Part shown: positions 1-6,879 of the stretch, piece after piece
Numbering within the stretch: the stretch's first letter is position 1
How the letters are laid out: each line of letters begins with the position of its first letter
Notes under the pieces: model-generated
What the model saw: only the letters and a program-made list of their open reading frames with translations
What the model was told of the DNA's origin: nothing
The model's database searches: none
Assembly (NCBI GenBank): GCA_002482545.1
Contig: DLGF01000015.1
Location: 197,302 to 261,301, forward strand
DNA: 64,000 nt
Reading direction: 5' to 3'
Origin: Sporomusaceae bacterium UBA7701
GTDB lineage: Bacteria; Bacillota; Negativicutes; Sporomusales; UBA7701
Made by a program: the position numbers and the translations under genes

Positions 1-417
1 AAACTGCTGGTCGGCGCCCAGAGTCTGGCGATGTGCGCGGTTGTCCTCGGCGCGTTCCAATACGGCCTGCACACCTATAACGGCGATCTGGCCATGGGCC
101 GCACCTTCGCCTTTATCACGCTGATCGCCAGCCAGCTGGTTTGCGCCTATTCGGCGAGGACGGAGCACCAGTCGGTATTTTCCGTGGGGCTGTTCAGCAA
201 TAAATATATGAATCTGGCGGTGGCCGTATCCTCCGCCTTGATGCTTCTCTCGGTTTACGGTCCGCTCAGCTATATCTTCAAAACCGTGCCGCCGACGGCT
301 GAGCAGTGGCTGGTGCTGATCGCACTGACGCCGGTCCCGCTGCTGGTGGCGGAATTGCTGAAATTCCTGACGATATCAAAACGAAACGGCAATGCCGCCG
401 CTGCTGCAAAAAACTAA
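1..417 (+). CDS. P-type cation-transporting ATPase, C-terminal fragment
   Basis: The reading frame is open from base 1, so this is the 3' end of a gene that begins outside the window; the first internal ATG is at 31. The 138 visible residues hold about four hydrophobic segments in the pattern of the C-terminal transmembrane domain of Ca2+/Mg2+-type P-type ATPases. Family-like features are the FITLIASQLVCAYSAR helix, the short N/F-rich turn that follows, and the paired final helices ending in LLVAELLKF. The catalytic DKTGT and ATP-binding regions would lie upstream. The ion carried cannot be read from this fragment. A strong terminator follows 15 bp after the stop codon. Confidence 0.85.
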   Translation, partial: KLLVGAQSLAMCAVVLGAFQYGLHTYNGDLAMGRTFAFITLIASQLVCAYSARTEHQSVFSVGLFSNKYMNLAVAVSSALMLLSVYGPLSYIFKTVPPTAEQWLVLIALTPVPLLVAELLKFLTISKRNGNAAAAAKN

Positions 418-432
418 TCTTTGCCCAAAAGG

Positions 433-459
433 AAAAGGCCCGCCGCTTGCGGGCCTTTT
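433..459 (+). terminator. Rho-independent terminator of the P-type ATPase gene
   Basis: An 11-bp stem (AAAAGGCCCGC paired with GCGGGCCTTTT) with a 5-nt loop sits just after the ATPase stop codon. The right arm ends in a T run. Confidence 0.85.
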
Positions 460-569
460 AAAGTACAAACAAACCTAAGTTGGCGAGAAAGGTTCAGATG
501 TACGTCCTGATTTCGTCAGTTCTTTCAGCGTTTGTTGCTTATCTACAAATAGATTCATGAACCGTGTGC

Positions 570-720
570 AGGCCGCACCGGAAGAGGGGGCTGGCCGGAA
601 GATGTTTATGATAAGCGGAGGTAAGCGATAGCGTCGGAGCGTTCATAAACATCTTCCGCGTTTCGGCAGGAAGCCGCGTGCTGGTCATATACAAGCAAGC
701 GCTTGGAGGAGCGACTCCGC
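570..720. repeat. Dispersed intergenic palindromic repeat, copy A
   Basis: This gene-free stretch holds a long imperfect inverted repeat at 597-657, with arms reading GGAAGATGTTTATGA and TTCATAAACATCTTCC. It is flanked by a GTGCAGGCCGCACCG palindrome-like block on the left and GGCAGGAAGCCGCGT on the right. Nearly the same block occurs in inverted orientation at about 56,310-56,400, and a shorter variant at 32,125-32,179. No coding potential is seen. It lies just downstream of the minus-strand permease gene and could also help end that transcript. Confidence 0.7.
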
Positions 721-752
721 AGATGGGCCTTATCGCCAGCTTGAGCTTTGGC

Positions 753-1997
753 TTACGCCTCCAGGTTTTCGGCAATGCTGCGCCGCGCCACGGACCACGC
801 CGGGATGACGGCGGCGAGCAGGCCGACCAGCAGGGCGCCCGCGACGGCATAGGCCTCCGCTAAGGGGAAGGGGCCGGCGAAGGCGATGCCGGTCTTTTGC
901 TGCAATAAAGCGGTGAGGAGCGAAAATAGCCCGTGGCCGGCCAGGACCCCGGCCAGCACGCCCGACCATACGACCAGCACGCCTTCCGCGAGGATAATCC
1001 AGAAGATGTCGGTCCAGCTCGCCCCGACCGCCCGCAGGATGGCTCTGTCCCGCGTCCGGCTGAGCGACGACCAGTACATGGAGAAAGAAACGAGCAGCAG
1101 GGCCATGGCCAGCACGGAATAGCCGATCAAGCTGAGCGCCTTTTCGCCCTGGCCCAGCAGCGCGAAAAGATTGGCCACGACCTGGGAGGGAAAGACCAAC
1201 TGGGCCCGGCGGTCTTTCTGAAACTGCTGATACAGGCGCAGGGCTTCCGCGTAGCCCTTCGGCTTCACCAGAACGGCGGTGGCGCCGTGATCGTGGTCGT
1301 CGTCATCGTCGTCAGCCCCGTCCGCAGGCGAAACGGCGGCTTGGGCCTTGGGTTCCGGCTCGTGGGAATGAGCCTGCCAAATGCTCTGGAGCGAAGTCAG
1401 GATCGCCTGGTCGTAGGGGCCGCCCACCGGCCGCAGGATGCCTACGACGGTGTATGCATGGCCCGCGTGGGTTTCGCCGCCGGCAACCACCCCGTGGGAT
1501 GAGACGAACTGCCCGCCGAGCTTCAAGCCCGTTTCTTTTGCCGTCTTCGCTCCCAGGACCGCCTCGAAGGGAGCCTGGAAAGGGCGGCCCTGATCGATTT
1601 GCAGCCAAGGCGGCTGCCCGGCCTTCCCGCGGTGTTCGAATAGCGCCGGTTCGGTGCCGACCAGGCGGTAACCCCGGTAGTTGTCGCCGAAGCCCATGGC
1701 AATGGCGGTGTCGACAAGAGGGCTTGCGGCCAGTTCCGCGGCGATGGCGTAGTCGATGTTGCCAATCGGCGCGTCCTGCAGGAATACGGTATTGAGCACC
1801 AGTTGGTTGGGGCTTCCCTTCGCGCCCACCAGGAGATCGAAGGGCTCGGTGGCCCGCACAAGGCCGTAATGAACGCTGGCGGCCACCAGCATCACCAGGA
1901 CGGTCATCGCCAGGGCGGTGGCCACGACGGCGACGGTGAGCAGGTTTTGCAGCGGCTTGGCCCAAAGATTCCGCCAGGCAATCAGCCACAGGATCAT
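753..1997 (-). CDS. ABC transporter permease, FtsX/MacB type (ZrgB-like)
   Basis: The 414-residue product has an N-terminal membrane helix (about 17-40), a large extracytoplasmic domain (about 45-270) and three C-terminal helices (about 285-400). This is the FtsX/LolC/MacB permease layout, with the usual juxtamembrane R..I.RA.GAS motif. A striking acid/histidine run (six D, then HDHG, about 230-239) lies in the external domain and looks like a metal-binding loop. The start overlaps the end of the ATPase gene by 4 bp (ATGA), so the two are translationally coupled. The order DUF3299 protein, ATPase, permease resembles the Zrg-type zinc uptake loci of Vibrio, but no separate His-rich DUF2796 protein is present here. 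The zinc role is inferred from that resemblance and from the D/H loop. Confidence 0.8.
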   Translation of the reverse strand: MILWLIAWRNLWAKPLQNLLTVAVVATALAMTVLVMLVAASVHYGLVRATEPFDLLVGAKGSPNQLVLNTVFLQDAPIGNIDYAIAAELAASPLVDTAIAMGFGDNYRGYRLVGTEPALFEHRGKAGQPPWLQIDQGRPFQAPFEAVLGAKTAKETGLKLGGQFVSSHGVVAGGETHAGHAYTVVGILRPVGGPYDQAILTSLQSIWQAHSHEPEPKAQAAVSPADGADDDDDDHDHGATAVLVKPKGYAEALRLYQQFQKDRRAQLVFPSQVVANLFALLGQGEKALSLIGYSVLAMALLLVSFSMYWSSLSRTRDRAILRAVGASWTDIFWIILAEGVLVVWSGVLAGVLAGHGLFSLLTALLQQKTGIAFAGPFPLAEAYAVAGALLVGLLAAVIPAWSVARRSIAENLEA

Positions 1998-2668
1998 ACA
2001 GGATTCCTCCCCGGGCGCTTTAGTTCGTGCAGCCGCTCGAAACGGGCCGTCACGTCGCGGTCATGGGACGCCAGAATCAGCATGCTCCCCTTTTCCCGGC
2101 ACAGCGCCTGCAGCAATTCCAGGATAATGGCCGCGTTGTCGCGGTCCAGACTGGCGGTCGGCTCATCGGCCAAAATCAGCCGGGGACTGTTGATCAGCGC
2201 CCGGATGACCGCCACCCGCTGCTGTTCCCCCATACTCAGCCGGGACGGCCTGTGGCGCGCCCGTTCCGCCAGCCCCACCCGGGCCAGCATTTCGTCGGTC
2301 CACCGGTGCTGCCCGGCGTCCGGTTTACGCCCCCCCAACGCGGCGGCCACCAGGATATTCTCTGTAACGTCCAGGCCGGGCAGCAGGTTGAAGCTTTGAA
2401 AGATGTAGCCGACATTCCCGGCCCGCCAGGCGTCCCGTTTCCGTTCCGGCCAGGAATCGATGCGTTCGCCGTCCCAGCGGATTTCGCCGGACGTCGGCGA
2501 AGCCAGCCCGGCAATCAGGTGAAGCAGCGTCGTTTTGCCGCAGCCGCTTGGGCCGGCCAGGGCGAGCTGCTCGCCCTGGCCGACGGAAAGCTCCCTGATA
2601 TCGGCGGCGATGATGGTCTCGCCGTTGGGGTGGCGGTATTCCTTGATGAGCTTTTGTATGGTCAGCAT
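1994..2668 (-). CDS. ABC transporter ATP-binding protein (LolD/MacB family, ZrgC-like)
   Basis: The 224-residue protein is a complete single ABC cassette. The Walker A motif GPSGCGKTT is near residue 40, a LSMGEQQRVAVIRAL signature near 143, and Walker B LILADEPTASLD near 163, followed by a switch histidine in LASHDRDV. It supplies ATP-driven force to the permease encoded directly downstream, which it overlaps by 4 bp. The gene starts 24 bp after the DUF3299 gene and has a purine-rich ribosome binding site. In this protein family the ATPase does not itself span the membrane; it powers FtsX-like permeases. Confidence 0.9.
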   Translation of the reverse strand: MLTIQKLIKEYRHPNGETIIAADIRELSVGQGEQLALAGPSGCGKTTLLHLIAGLASPTSGEIRWDGERIDSWPERKRDAWRAGNVGYIFQSFNLLPGLDVTENILVAAALGGRKPDAGQHRWTDEMLARVGLAERARHRPSRLSMGEQQRVAVIRALINSPRLILADEPTASLDRDNAAIILELLQALCREKGSMLILASHDRDVTARFERLHELKRPGRNPV

Positions 2669-2692
2669 GGGATCGCTCCTGTCATTCGCGGT

Positions 2693-3238
2693 TTAGTCGG
2701 CTCTTTCCACGGTGTCCGCCTGGATTCTCACCAGACTGACGAAGCCGGTTTCCGAATCTACTTGCGTACCCAGCTCCAGCATCCCCGTCACGGCGATCGG
2801 CTGGTCGAAAGGCAGGGAATCGACCGGTTGGCTGAGCTTGACGAGGATGATGTTGCTTGGCCAGTCCGCATCGCTGGAGCAGAAAGGGCAGATCGCCATC
2901 GGCGTTTGCGTCAGGACGAAAAAGGCGAGGGTCGGCTTCAGCGGCGGCGCCATAAAGCCGGTCATTACGACCCGTTTGCCCTCCAGGCTTTTGAGCTTGG
3001 GCGACAATTCCAGCCCAAGGGAGGAGGCGCCGCTGTACAACTCGTTGAAAGCCAGCGGGGTCGCCGGCGAGCGAAGCCAGGCATCCCAAAAGGGAGCCGC
3101 CTGCGCCCTCCGGATGGAAAGCGGCGGTTCCCCGCCGGGAACCGCCCTTTCCGGTTGCAGACCCCCCAATATGCCGTTTCCGGTCAATAACAGCCACAGG
3201 AGAACGCCTGCCAGCCGCGGGATGAGTCTTCTTTTCAT
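2693..3238 (-). CDS. Secreted DUF3299-like protein (ZrgD-like)
   Basis: The 181-residue product starts with a signal peptide (MKRR, then a hydrophobic core to about residue 25). The mature part carries LEGKRVVMTGFMAPP, a short strand-rich core, and a CPFCSSDADWP motif with two cysteines near residue 138. This arrangement matches DUF3299 proteins of the OB-fold type that accompany LolC/MacB-like ABC systems in metal-uptake loci. The gene begins only 19 bp after the alkaline phosphatase stop codon, so it most likely shares that transcript. The paired cysteines may bind metal; this is an inference. Confidence 0.65.
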   Translation of the reverse strand: MKRRLIPRLAGVLLWLLLTGNGILGGLQPERAVPGGEPPLSIRRAQAAPFWDAWLRSPATPLAFNELYSGASSLGLELSPKLKSLEGKRVVMTGFMAPPLKPTLAFFVLTQTPMAICPFCSSDADWPSNIILVKLSQPVDSLPFDQPIAVTGMLELGTQVDSETGFVSLVRIQADTVERAD

Positions 3239-3257
3239 GTCAACGCCTCCGGGAGGA

Positions 3258-5054
3258 TTACTTCAAGCCACGCTTGCCGTCAAGCCCAAGAGCTCTGGCC
3301 ATGGCGAAAAAGACTTCGGTGTTGTCCATGACTCCGTTGAAATATTCCGATCCGGGCCCTTGGGCGTTAAGAATGATGTCGTCGGCGGCATGAACTTCGG
3401 AAGGGTCGGAAGCCGGGATGTTGCCGGGCTGGAATTCACCTTGGGTTTGGGGGTTGGCGACGGCTTTGCCGTTAGCCATGATGGCGGGTACGGTCGGTTG
3501 CTGCTGGAGGCGGTAGCTGGCGTTGAAATCGGGATGGTTGGCGAACTGAACCGCCAGCGTCACGTCGGGGTCGGGATTATCCGGAAAACCGTCGCCGTCC
3601 CTGTCCTCAAAGGTCGGATAGACGGAATCGGCGTAGATGCGGACCGCTTCACGGCCGGTTTTGCCGTCCCGCTCGTGGTAAGTGCCGGTAATGCTCGCGC
3701 CGTGCGCATGGTCGGCGACCACGATGATCATGGTGTCGCCGTTTTTCCGGGCGAATTCTTTCGCAACGCCGATGGCTTTATCCAGTTCGATGGTGTCGTA
3801 GGTGGCCCGCTGCCAGTCGAGCACATGAAGCTGCTTGTCGATGCTGGCCCCCTCCACCATCAGGAAGAAGCCGTTGGGGTTTTTGCTCAGCGTGTTGATG
3901 GCTTTGCCGGTCATACTCATCAAGTTGGGCTGATCGTCGAAGCCGCCCAGCACGGTCGGGTTCTTCAACACTTCGCGGTCCAGGTAAACATTCATATTGT
4001 CGAGGTTGTAAAGACCGAGCAATTTCGTAGCCGCGAGCGGAGTGCTCAGCAGTTCGGACCGGCTGCCGGAAAAGCTGTAGCCCAGCGCCTTGAATTCCTC
4101 GATCAGATTTCGGTTGTCCTTGCGCTTCGAGCCGGGGGTCGCCATCGGCAGAAACTGCTGCGCGCCGCCGCCCAGGATTACATCGGGCCGGTGGCGGGCG
4201 TCCAGCATCGAGGCGGCGATGGTGTTCAGCTCGGAACGGCGGCGGGTATGCGCCACCATGGCTGCCGGCGTGGCATCGGTGATGTTGGCGGTGGATACGA
4301 TGCCTGTAGCCATGCCCCGGGTGCGTTTCGCCAGTTCGACGATGTTTTCGACCTTGGGATCGTCAAAGGGGTCCGGGGTGCTGTCGGCATACACGCCCAT
4401 GGCGTTTACCACCGATTTGTGGCCGGTCGCATAGGCCGAGGCGCTGTTGGCGGAGTCGGTGACCAGCGAATCATAGCCGGAAGTGGTGATGATGGCGGTG
4501 TTGGACATTTTCTCCATTTCAAGGAGATCATTGTATCTGCCCTCGGTAATGCCCTTGGAGAGGATGCGGGCCATTTGCCGCGCCTGCAGGCTCATGCCGT
4601 CGCCGATAAACAGGATGACGTTCTTGGCGCGTTTGGGCGCGACGTTGTTTACCACTTCATAACGGACGGCGCGGGTGGCCGGCCCGTCCGCCGTGGCGGC
4701 CCGAACGGCGATTTCCAGCGTTCCGGCGTTTTTGAAGGCGACATTGTCAATACGGTAGGACGCCAGCGATTTGTCCAGCTTGACGGCCGCTGTCTTGCCG
4801 AAATACTGCTCGGCCGCAGTACCGTTCACCGTAACGGTGATATTGGCTGAAACGGCGTCATGGACCTCAACGAGAAAATCGAACTTCTGACCGGCGAGAA
4901 ACTTCGCGTGATCAATCGGCAATACGGTGATCGGAGAAGCGGCGGGAAGGGTGTACGCAAAGCAGGGGGTGCTCAGCAGGAATGTGAGAGCCATAAACGC
5001 CGCAACTGTTTTCGCACTTCGCGCCTTGATCAAGGCCAAGATCCGGTTTGTCAA
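3258..5054 (-). CDS. phoA: Alkaline phosphatase, PhoA family
   Basis: This secreted phosphomonoesterase releases phosphate from organic esters. The TTG at 5054 is preferred as start because an AAGGAGGG ribosome binding site lies 6-7 bp upstream; an in-frame ATG at 5081 has none. The resulting 598-residue protein has a signal peptide ending near TPCFA. The nucleotide-ligand motif NVILFIGDGM is near residue 145, and the active-site segment DSANSASAYATGHK, with its catalytic serine, is near 200. Metal ligands appear in DADA-like and VVADHAHG segments further on. An N-terminal Ig-like strand-rich domain (about 35-135) precedes the catalytic core, as in many Firmicute forms. The promoter carries five Pho-box hexamers. 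The gene leads an operon with a zinc-type ABC system, which fits because PhoA is a zinc enzyme. Confidence 0.93.
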   Translation of the reverse strand: MTNRILALIKARSAKTVAAFMALTFLLSTPCFAYTLPAASPITVLPIDHAKFLAGQKFDFLVEVHDAVSANITVTVNGTAAEQYFGKTAAVKLDKSLASYRIDNVAFKNAGTLEIAVRAATADGPATRAVRYEVVNNVAPKRAKNVILFIGDGMSLQARQMARILSKGITEGRYNDLLEMEKMSNTAIITTSGYDSLVTDSANSASAYATGHKSVVNAMGVYADSTPDPFDDPKVENIVELAKRTRGMATGIVSTANITDATPAAMVAHTRRRSELNTIAASMLDARHRPDVILGGGAQQFLPMATPGSKRKDNRNLIEEFKALGYSFSGSRSELLSTPLAATKLLGLYNLDNMNVYLDREVLKNPTVLGGFDDQPNLMSMTGKAINTLSKNPNGFFLMVEGASIDKQLHVLDWQRATYDTIELDKAIGVAKEFARKNGDTMIIVVADHAHGASITGTYHERDGKTGREAVRIYADSVYPTFEDRDGDGFPDNPDPDVTLAVQFANHPDFNASYRLQQQPTVPAIMANGKAVANPQTQGEFQPGNIPASDPSEVHAADDIILNAQGPGSEYFNGVMDNTEVFFAMARALGLDGKRGLK

Positions 5055-5090
5055 ACGAAACCCTCCTTGTACAAAAAGCATTTATTTCTC

Positions 5091-5165
5091 ATTGTACTCT
5101 TGTCCCGGCCGGCTGGTATTAAGTTCCTGTTAAAGAATGGTTAAGCGGTTGTAAAAAATTGTTAA
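5091..5165 (-). promoter_or_regulatory. Pho-box array and promoter of the phoA operon
   Basis: Read on the minus strand there are five TTAACA-like hexamers: TTAACA (5165-5160), TTACAA (5154-5149), TTAACC (5144-5139), TTAACA (5133-5128) and TTAATA (5122-5117). Their pitch is 11, 10, 11 and 11 bp. A -10 element TACAAT (5096-5091) follows 20 bp after the last one. No -35 box is needed in this arrangement, as in activator-dependent PhoP promoters. Confidence 0.8.
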
Positions 5166-5253
5166 GCGTGGTTGGCCTCTTTCCCCGGCAAGGGGCGCGG
5201 CGGGACGCCGGACGGGGCGAAAAGCCGTTTGGGCTTTCAGCCTGCTATAAGTA

Positions 5254-5284
5254 AGGAAAGGAGCGGCAGCCGCTCCTTTCCTTC
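5254..5284. terminator. Strong hairpin between the divergent Pho promoters
   Basis: A perfect 14-bp stem (AAGGAAAGGAGCGG paired with CCGCTCCTTTCCTT, 3-nt loop) stands between the phoA promoter and the next plus-strand promoter. It lacks a long T run, so it may be an insulator, a residual terminator, or a structured DNA site. Confidence 0.5.
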
Positions 5285-5293
5285 AATAATTAT

Positions 5294-5351
5294 TAACGAA
5301 TATTTTCTTTTTTCTTAACAATGGCGACAGCCTATGGCGGTACCCTATAAA
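5294..5351 (+). promoter_or_regulatory. Pho-box promoter of a small membrane protein
   Basis: TTAACG (5294), TTTCTT (5305) and TTAACA (5316) stand at exact 11-bp steps. A TATAAA -10 element is at 5346-5351, 24 bp after the last hexamer. Confidence 0.65.
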
Positions 5352-5368
5352 TAGGGAGAGTGATCGCC

Positions 5369-5491
5369 ATGACGGAAAAAACGGTGGATTATATTTTTCT
5401 TGCCCTGTTCGGGTTGTTGCTCATGATAGCAATATATCAATTCAACTGGCTGTCGGAAGTCCGGGACTTTTTCCAGATGCCCGCCTCTTAG
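5369..5491 (+). CDS. Small single-pass membrane protein, Pho-box controlled
   Basis: This 40-residue reading frame starts at ATG with a GGGAGAG ribosome binding site 8 bp upstream. It has a short charged N terminus (MTEKTVD), one hydrophobic helix of about 18 residues, and an amphipathic aromatic/acidic tail ending in QMPAS. No family is recognised. It sits directly behind a Pho-box array with a TATAAA element, so it is probably made under phosphate limitation. Proteins of this size and shape often modulate a larger membrane partner such as a transporter or kinase; no partner can be named from the sequence. Confidence 0.6.
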   Translation: MTEKTVDYIFLALFGLLLMIAIYQFNWLSEVRDFFQMPAS

Positions 5492-5503
5492 CCGAGGGCC
5501 GCA

Positions 5504-5971
5504 TCAATGGAGACGCTGGGTTATATTGCTTTGCGAGAACCACAGGAGTTCGCTTGGCCCGCCTTCATCCGTATCGACCAGGAACGCGAGGATTGAGAGG
5601 TCTTGCAAGGGAAACTGCAGCCCGCTGATCTCCCTGACCCAGGTGGCTATATTCTCCGTGTCGGCGACAATGATCAGACAGCGGTCCCTGGCGTGCTCCG
5701 CGGCCAGATCCAGAATGGCCTGGATGCGGCTTTCGGCAATGGTCCGGGTATATTTCCGCTTAACGCCCAGCTCTTCGGCCACCAAGGCCGCATAGGCGTT
5801 CAAATAAGGATCTACGGTAGTCCAAAGTTCAGCCTTGGTTTTCCGGGGCAGGCTGCGCAGCAACCCCTGGGCCACCCGGGAAACCAGCCGCTTTGTTTTT
5901 TCATCGATGTCCCGGTCGGGCGCCTGTTCCGTTTCCTTGGGGGTGCCCACGCCAAAAAAGAAAAGTTCCAT
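5504..5971 (-). CDS. SixA-like histidine-phosphatase-fold protein lacking catalytic histidines
   Basis: The ATG at 5971 has an AGGAGGG site 5 bp upstream, which decides the start over an in-frame ATG at 6010 without one; the product has 155 residues. Its order of segments resembles the short SixA branch of histidine phosphatases: an N-terminal strand MELFFFGVG where the family has RHG, then DIDEKTKRLVSRVAQGL, a TRTIAESRIQAILDLAAEH helix, and RCLIIVADTENIATWV where the family has its second histidine (GHEP). Neither histidine is present, so it is unlikely to be a phosphatase if the fold is right. It lies convergent to the small membrane protein gene and divergent from a Pho-box promoter. The fold call is tentative. 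Confidence 0.5.
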   Translation of the reverse strand: MELFFFGVGTPKETEQAPDRDIDEKTKRLVSRVAQGLLRSLPRKTKAELWTTVDPYLNAYAALVAEELGVKRKYTRTIAESRIQAILDLAAEHARDRCLIIVADTENIATWVREISGLQFPLQDLSILAFLVDTDEGGPSELLWFSQSNITQRLH

Positions 5972-6069
5972 ACTATCCCTCCTGTATATAAAGAATACTA
6001 CGGGCCGCATTCGTTTCCTCTATTGACCGTCAAGGGGGGGGAAGCCGTCAAGCCGCATTATGTCTGGGT

Positions 6070-6135
6070 TTAACGATTTGTTCGCCGAATCTTAACAAAT
6101 CCTTAACAATGGAAGCGGCAGGTTTCTGCTAAGGT
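6070..6135 (+). promoter_or_regulatory. Pho-box promoter with four hexamers
   Basis: TTAACG (6070), TTCGCC (6081), TTAACA (6092) and TTAACA (6103) lie at exact 11-bp steps. A TAAGGT -10-like element at 6130-6135 follows 21 bp after the last hexamer. Confidence 0.75.
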
Positions 6136-6212
6136 AGAGGAGAGAGGCGATATTGCCGCGAGAAGGCGCAGAAAGCTGCGCTTCTTAGCAAGTAAAAAAG
6201 GGGAGTCGCATT

Positions 6213-6614
6213 ATGTCCCTGGCCTTTGACCAAAAAGTCGAGTTTATCTATAAGGTCATGCAAAAAATTGCTGAAGAAAAACAGTACTTGCCCTTGCAGG
6301 AAATCTGGAAACACCGCTACGAGCTGTCGGAAGAGGACATCGAGGTGTTGATAACCGCCCTGGGCGGACTGATGGAGGAAGCTGCAACCGGCAGCGACAG
6401 GATTGCCTACCACCAGGTGGAGGCCGTTCTCCTGGGCCGGGGCTGGAATGCGCGGCGGATCCCGGGCATCCTGGGGACGCTGTATGCAGGAGGCGACGAG
6501 CGGCTGAACGAGTTTATCGGCGGGTTGAAGGGAATTCCCTTTGAACTGAAAAGAATGATCAAAAAAACGAAAAAATACAAGTACGAATGCCTGCTATACA
6601 GCAATGAACGCTAG
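6213..6614 (+). CDS. Protein of unknown function, Pho-box controlled
   Basis: The 133-residue soluble, largely helical protein begins at ATG after a GGGGAG ribosome binding site. It is rich in charged residues, with a C-terminal lysine cluster (MIKKTKKYKYE). No signal peptide, membrane helix or known motif is visible, and I do not recognise the family. The acidic middle (LSEEDIEVLITALGGLMEE) followed by a RGWNARRIPGILGTLYAGG segment suggests two small helical subdomains. It is placed between a strong four-copy Pho-box promoter and a long inverted repeat that may end the transcript, so it is probably transcribed alone during phosphate starvation. Confidence 0.7.
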   Translation: MSLAFDQKVEFIYKVMQKIAEEKQYLPLQEIWKHRYELSEEDIEVLITALGGLMEEAATGSDRIAYHQVEAVLLGRGWNARRIPGILGTLYAGGDERLNEFIGGLKGIPFELKRMIKKTKKYKYECLLYSNER

Positions 6615-6686
6615 TTCGCCCGGACGAGCGAACCGGCGGGAGGCTATTCTGAAAGTCTCTTTGTCCTTGCATGGATCGCAAAACTC

Positions 6687-6745
6687 AGTCCCCCAAAGCT
6701 CAGTCCGTACGCCTTATGCCGTACGGACTGAGCTTTTGGGGGACT
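6687..6745. repeat. Long near-perfect inverted repeat (possible terminator)
   Basis: Arms of 25 and 26 bp (6687-6711 and 6720-6745) match except for one extra T, around an 8-nt loop. The inner palindrome core is CTCAGTCCGTACG and its complement. There is no T tract after the right arm. It separates the unknown gene at 6213 from the Pho promoter of the HD-GYP gene. Confidence 0.7.
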
Positions 6746-6791
6746 TTACCGGCAGGGCGGGACACTTGGGAACAGCCCTTTATATTCATAT

Positions 6792-6845
6792 TTTACAAGG
6801 CCTTAACGATTCCTTAACGCCGGACTTCAGCCTGAAAGGTATACT
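6792..6845 (+). promoter_or_regulatory. Pho-box promoter of the HD-GYP gene
   Basis: TTTACA (6792), TTAACG (6803) and TTAACG (6814) stand at exact 11-bp steps. The -10 element TATACT at 6840-6845 is 20 bp after the last box. Confidence 0.75.
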
Positions 6846-6879
6846 GAAGATAATATTGCCGCAGGACGGAGGTGTACAA

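Noticed and set aside
2712..4850. 712-codon open frame on the plus strand
   Set aside because: It lies exactly antisense to phoA and has no ribosome binding site or domain pattern. It follows from the high G+C codon use of the real gene.
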